From: a bacterium
GTDB taxonomy: Bacteria; Planctomycetota; B15-G4
Direction: 5' to 3'
Assembly: GCA_030428785.1 (NCBI GenBank)
Contig: JAUIEF010000003.1
Location: forward strand, 1 to 64,000
Length of the DNA: 64,000 nucleotides
The position numbers were made by a program, and so were the translations under genes. The notes beneath the pieces are model-generated. The model was not told the origin of the DNA. It saw only the letters and a program-made list of their open reading frames with translations, and ran no database searches. Positions 61,043 to 64,000 of this stretch are shown here, one piece after another. Within the stretch, counting starts at the first letter, position 1; the number at the start of each line of letters is the position of its first letter.

Positions 61043-63208
61043 ATGCGCCCGTTCCTCGCCATGCTGGTGTTCGCGGCCGTCCTCGGGGCGCCGCCGCTCG
61101 CGGCCCAGGACGTGACCTCCGTCCAGATCCAGGACCCGGCCGACGCGAGCGCGTCCCCGCGCGACGCGCTCGTGCTGCAGTTCGACGAGGAGAACGGCGA
61201 GAAGCTCGTCGACTTCATCGACCTCGCGAAGGTCATCCTCCAGAAGCCGATCAAGTACAACCGGCCGGAGGTCAGCGACACGCGCATCCAGATCGTCGGG
61301 CCGATCACGGTCGTGCGCGACGACTTCTACCTGTTCTTCCAGGCCGTCATGCGCGCCTACGACTTCATCGTCGTGGACTACGGCCCCGAGGGCTCGACCT
61401 TCCTCTCCGTGCAGAAGATCACGGCGGGCGGCGGCGCGCGCGCGGGCGGCGCCTTCGTCAAGGCGCAGGCCCCCATCGTGCCGCAGGAGGACCTCGTCAA
61501 GTTCAAGGACAACCCCGCGGTCCTCATCACGACGTCCATCCCGCTCAAGTACGTCGACGCGCGGAACGCGATGAGCACGTTCAACCCGTTCTTCGACACG
61601 CAGATCGAGCAGGTCCGCGCGGTCGAGAACAGCAACAGCCTCGTGCTCACGGGCTTCGGGACGAACGTCTGGGGCGCGTATCAGCTCGTGGGCCTCGTCG
61701 ACGTGCCGCCGTTCACGCCGTCGCCGACCATCGCGAAGCGCGTGCTCGAGCACGCCTCGGTGGACGAGGTCGAGCCGGTGCTCACCGACCTGCTCGCGGC
61801 CTCGCGCGGGCTGCGGCCCGGCCAGACGCAGGTGGCGCAGGGCGCCGGCGTGCTCGCCGTGCGCGAGATCGAGCCGCGCATCATCCCCGACCCGCGCAGC
61901 AACGCGCTGCTGCTGGCCGGCGAGGACGACGTCGTCGAGCGCATGGAGTCGTGGATCGACATCCTCGACGTCGAGGTCGAGCCGCGCGGCTTCACGCACG
62001 TCGTGCGCCTCCAGAACACGGACGCCGGCAGCATCGAGGAGGTCCTCAACGAGGTCCTCCAGCAGGAGCAGTCGAACCAGCAGTCGGCGCGGACGGGCAA
62101 CAACGCCGCGGCCGTCGGCGGCAGCAGCCTCGAGATCCCGGCGAGCGTCGTGGCCGACACGACGAGCAACTCGCTCATCATCACGGCGTCCGACCGCAAG
62201 TACGCGGAGATCCTCGGGACGATCAAGCAGCTCGACGTGCGGCGGCCGCAGGTGCTCGTCGAGGCGGCCATCGTCGAGACGGCGCGCACGCTCAACGAGA
62301 TCTTCAACGCCGGCATCGGCGCGGCGAGCGAGGACGACGGCGCGTTCATCTCGAACTTCGGCACGCCCGTCGGGCAGTTCACCGAGGACGGGATGTTCGA
62401 CCTCAACGGCACGGCGCAGAGCGTGCAGGGCCAGGGCGGCACGCTCGCCGTGCTGAGCAGCCAGGAGATCCCGATCCCGGTCTTCCTCCAGTGGCTCGAG
62501 GGCAACACGGAGTCGCGCGTGCTGAGCCGGCCGTCGCTGCTCACGAACGACAACCAGGAGGCGGAGCTCGCCGCGGAGACGGAGACCGCCTACCAGGTCA
62601 CGACCACGGGCCAGAACTCGGTCACGACGAACGCCTTCGAGACGGTGACCGCCGGCATCCGGCTGGGCGTCTCGCCGACGATCTCGGCCGGCAACTACCT
62701 GCGGCTGCGCGTGAAGATCGAGGTCTCGAGCTTCCAGCCCAGCCAGTCGGGCATCGTGGGCGCGCCGCCGGACATCACGAGCCGCACGGTCGAGACGCCG
62801 GTCACCGTGCCGGACGGGCACACCGTGATCCTCGGCGGCCTCGTGTCGCGGTCGTCGCGGGCGAGCGACTCCATGATCCCGTGGCTCGGCGACCTGCCGC
62901 TCATCGGCTGGCTGTTCCGCTCGTTCGACGACAGCCAGGAGGACCGCTTCCTGTACGTCTTCATCACCTCGCACATCATCGACACCGACTTCGCGCTGCT
63001 CGACGAGATCAGCGCGGCCCGCGCGCAGGACGTCGAGCGCCTCGGCGGCGACGTCGGCGACCTCGTGAGCTCGCTCACGACGGACGACGTGCCGGACGCG
63101 CTCCCGCGCCTCACCGGCGTCGAGCAGGTCTTCGAGATGCCCGTCGTGTCCGTGCCGTCCGTCGGCGAACGCGAGGTGGCGTCCGGCGGAGCGGGTGGGA
63201 GGCGCTGA
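61043..63208 (+). CDS. gspD: Type II secretion system secretin GspD
   Basis: The 721-residue protein starts with a signal peptide (MRPFLAMLVFAAVLGAPPLAAQD). An N0 domain and N1-N3 ring domains follow: VLITTSIPLKYVDARNAMSTF, NSLVLTGFGTNVWGAYQLVG and VVADTTSNSLIITASDRKYAEI. The secretin barrel comes last, with VPDGHTVILGGLVSRS and PWLGDLPLIGWLFRS, the secretin signature. It forms the outer-membrane export channel. GGAGAG precedes the ATG. A GspE ATPase gene follows after 10 bp. The Q/N-rich insert after VLNEVLQQEQSN is unusual in length. Confidence 0.92.
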   Translation: MRPFLAMLVFAAVLGAPPLAAQDVTSVQIQDPADASASPRDALVLQFDEENGEKLVDFIDLAKVILQKPIKYNRPEVSDTRIQIVGPITVVRDDFYLFFQAVMRAYDFIVVDYGPEGSTFLSVQKITAGGGARAGGAFVKAQAPIVPQEDLVKFKDNPAVLITTSIPLKYVDARNAMSTFNPFFDTQIEQVRAVENSNSLVLTGFGTNVWGAYQLVGLVDVPPFTPSPTIAKRVLEHASVDEVEPVLTDLLAASRGLRPGQTQVAQGAGVLAVREIEPRIIPDPRSNALLLAGEDDVVERMESWIDILDVEVEPRGFTHVVRLQNTDAGSIEEVLNEVLQQEQSNQQSARTGNNAAAVGGSSLEIPASVVADTTSNSLIITASDRKYAEILGTIKQLDVRRPQVLVEAAIVETARTLNEIFNAGIGAASEDDGAFISNFGTPVGQFTEDGMFDLNGTAQSVQGQGGTLAVLSSQEIPIPVFLQWLEGNTESRVLSRPSLLTNDNQEAELAAETETAYQVTTTGQNSVTTNAFETVTAGIRLGVSPTISAGNYLRLRVKIEVSSFQPSQSGIVGAPPDITSRTVETPVTVPDGHTVILGGLVSRSSRASDSMIPWLGDLPLIGWLFRSFDDSQEDRFLYVFITSHIIDTDFALLDEISAARAQDVERLGGDVGDLVSSLTTDDVPDALPRLTGVEQVFEMPVVSVPSVGEREVASGGAGGRR

Positions 63209-63218
63209 GCGCACCGCC

Positions 63219-64000
63219 ATGGACAAGACCCTCTCCGACCTGCTCGTGAGCGACGGGGGCATGGCCCCCGACGACGTCAAGGACTGCACCGCCCTCGCCC
63301 GGGACAGCAACCAGAGCATCGACCGCCTGCTCGTCGGCAAGGGCTACATGCAGGAAGCGGAGATGCTCAAGCTCATGGGGCGGTACCTCGCGTACCCGTT
63401 CCGGCAGGAGCTCCGGGACGTCGAGGTGCCGCTGCAGTACGTCGACAAGGTGCCCGTGCACTTCGCGCGCTCGTTCAACCTCGTGGGCGTCGAGCAGGTG
63501 AACGGCACGGTCCACGTCGCGACCTGCGCGCCCTTCGACCTGCACCCCATGGACGACCTCGCGACCTTCATGGGCTGCGAGGTGGACGTGGTGCTCGCGC
63601 CGAAGGCCGAGATCACGAGCCTCATCAACCGCGCCTACAAGACGAAGTCCGACGTCGTCGACGACGCCCTGGGCGACATGGACGACGACGACGACCTCAT
63701 CCGCCTGGACGAGGCCGTGGAGGAGGGCGAGAACCTCCTCGACGTCAGCAACAAGGCGCCGCTCATCAAGCTGGTGAACATGATCATGTTCCAGGCGCTC
63801 AAGATGCGCGCCTCGGACGTGCACATCCAGCCGTTCCCCGACCGGCTCCAGGTGCGGTACCGCATCGACGGCGTGCTCTACGACATGGAGGCGCCGCCGA
63901 AGAAGTACCAGGACGCGATCATCAGCCGCATCAAGGTCATGGGCAAGATGGACATCGCGGAGCGCCGCCTGCCGCAGGACGGCCGCGCGACGCTGCGCAT
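63219..64000 (+). CDS. gspE: Type II secretion ATPase GspE, 5' part only
   Basis: The first 260 residues are present and the gene runs off the right edge. Residues 1-140 form the GspE/PilB N-terminal domain (LSDLLVSDGGMAPDDVKDCT, VARSFNLVGVEQVNGTVHVAT-like VHVATCAPFDLHPMDDLAT). An acidic linker follows (DALGDMDDDDDLIRLDEAVEEGE). The ATPase domain then starts with LVNMIMFQALKMRASDVHIQPF, LQVRYRIDGVLYDM and MDIAERRLPQDGRATLR, the GspE signature. The Walker motifs are beyond the window. PilB is the alternative, but the gspD neighbour favours GspE. Confidence 0.88.
   Translation, partial: MDKTLSDLLVSDGGMAPDDVKDCTALARDSNQSIDRLLVGKGYMQEAEMLKLMGRYLAYPFRQELRDVEVPLQYVDKVPVHFARSFNLVGVEQVNGTVHVATCAPFDLHPMDDLATFMGCEVDVVLAPKAEITSLINRAYKTKSDVVDDALGDMDDDDDLIRLDEAVEEGENLLDVSNKAPLIKLVNMIMFQALKMRASDVHIQPFPDRLQVRYRIDGVLYDMEAPPKKYQDAIISRIKVMGKMDIAERRLPQDGRATLR

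Noticed and set aside
60768..61115. 115-residue plus-strand frame in the spacer before gspD
   Set aside because: It begins at the putative promoter, is Pro/Arg-rich without any domain, and overlaps the gspD start. It is not supported as a gene.

Overview
The window is a dense, very GC-rich (clearly above 70 % by eye) bacterial chromosome segment. It holds about 57 protein genes and two tRNA genes. I see no rRNA, CRISPR array, insertion sequence, integrase or prophage gene. Gene content points to a Gram-negative-type, probably planctomycete-like bacterium. The evidence is an outer-membrane TolC-type channel, a type II secretin plus its ATPase, lipoproteins, an exported FG-GAP/PQQ-type beta-propeller set, a double-length UvrA (also known from Chlamydiae), and a Sua5-phosphatase fusion. 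This assignment is inference from gene types and architecture; no marker gene was searched.

Layout. 1-3600: start of a GDP-mannose dehydratase gene, UppP, an HTH-receiver regulator, a secreted nuclease and alanine dehydrogenase. 3763-7551: tRNA-Val with a good promoter, DNA polymerase IV, an HtrA-type protease, a 49-residue membrane protein and NadD. 7506-14055 (minus): a six-gene run (XPB-partner protein, ThiE-like, ThiL, TsaE, lipoprotein, TolC-like). 14372-25793 (minus): galE, MBL hydrolase, PBP4, IMPase, double UvrA and XPB helicase, largely joined by short overlaps. 26009-28823 (plus): purC-purE-mtnA and a small basic protein. 28855-33756 and on to 34762 (minus): ArsR-methyltransferase plus adenosylhomocysteinase, and Mrp-DUF971-glyA-exonuclease. 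34964-42509 (minus): adhesin-like lipoprotein, tgt, DUF423, cobalamin adenosyltransferase, a small wHTH protein, tRNA-Asn, and gap-pgk-rpe-accD. 42654-48377: tilS, a PQQ propeller, then yggS, an FG-GAP protein, DUF167 and purN. 48454-55424 (minus): a Gld-type ABC system with a DUF4340 protein, and dnaK. 55702-59511: an NtrC-type regulator with its kinase, the Sua5-phosphatase fusion and rpiB. 59606-64000: rpsU, a PTS EIIA(Ntr)-like protein, and the start of a type II secretion operon (gspD-gspE).

Genes in the same direction are tightly packed and very often share a 4-bp GTGA or ATGA stop/start overlap, so translational coupling is likely general here. Promoter-like elements can be read at several operon heads. 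A -10 hexamer TAnnnT followed by exactly six bases and then the start codon occurs at four genes (starts at 1756, 6694, 42654, 44960). A fifth near-match (34762) also has a TTGACC -35 box. This suggests leaderless transcripts, a point I consider one of the more interesting in the window. The second main point is a DNA-repair block in which an XPB-type helicase, a separate protein sharing its N-terminal domain, and a four-ATPase UvrA sit together.

Metabolically the genes cover methyl-cycle upkeep (ahcY, mtnA, ArsR-methyltransferase, glyA), purine synthesis (purC, purE, purN), thiamine phosphate handling, lower glycolysis (gap, pgk), pentose phosphates (rpe, rpiB), tRNA modification (tsaE, sua5, tilS, tgt) and envelope functions (uppP, dacB, gld-like ABC, TolC, GspD).
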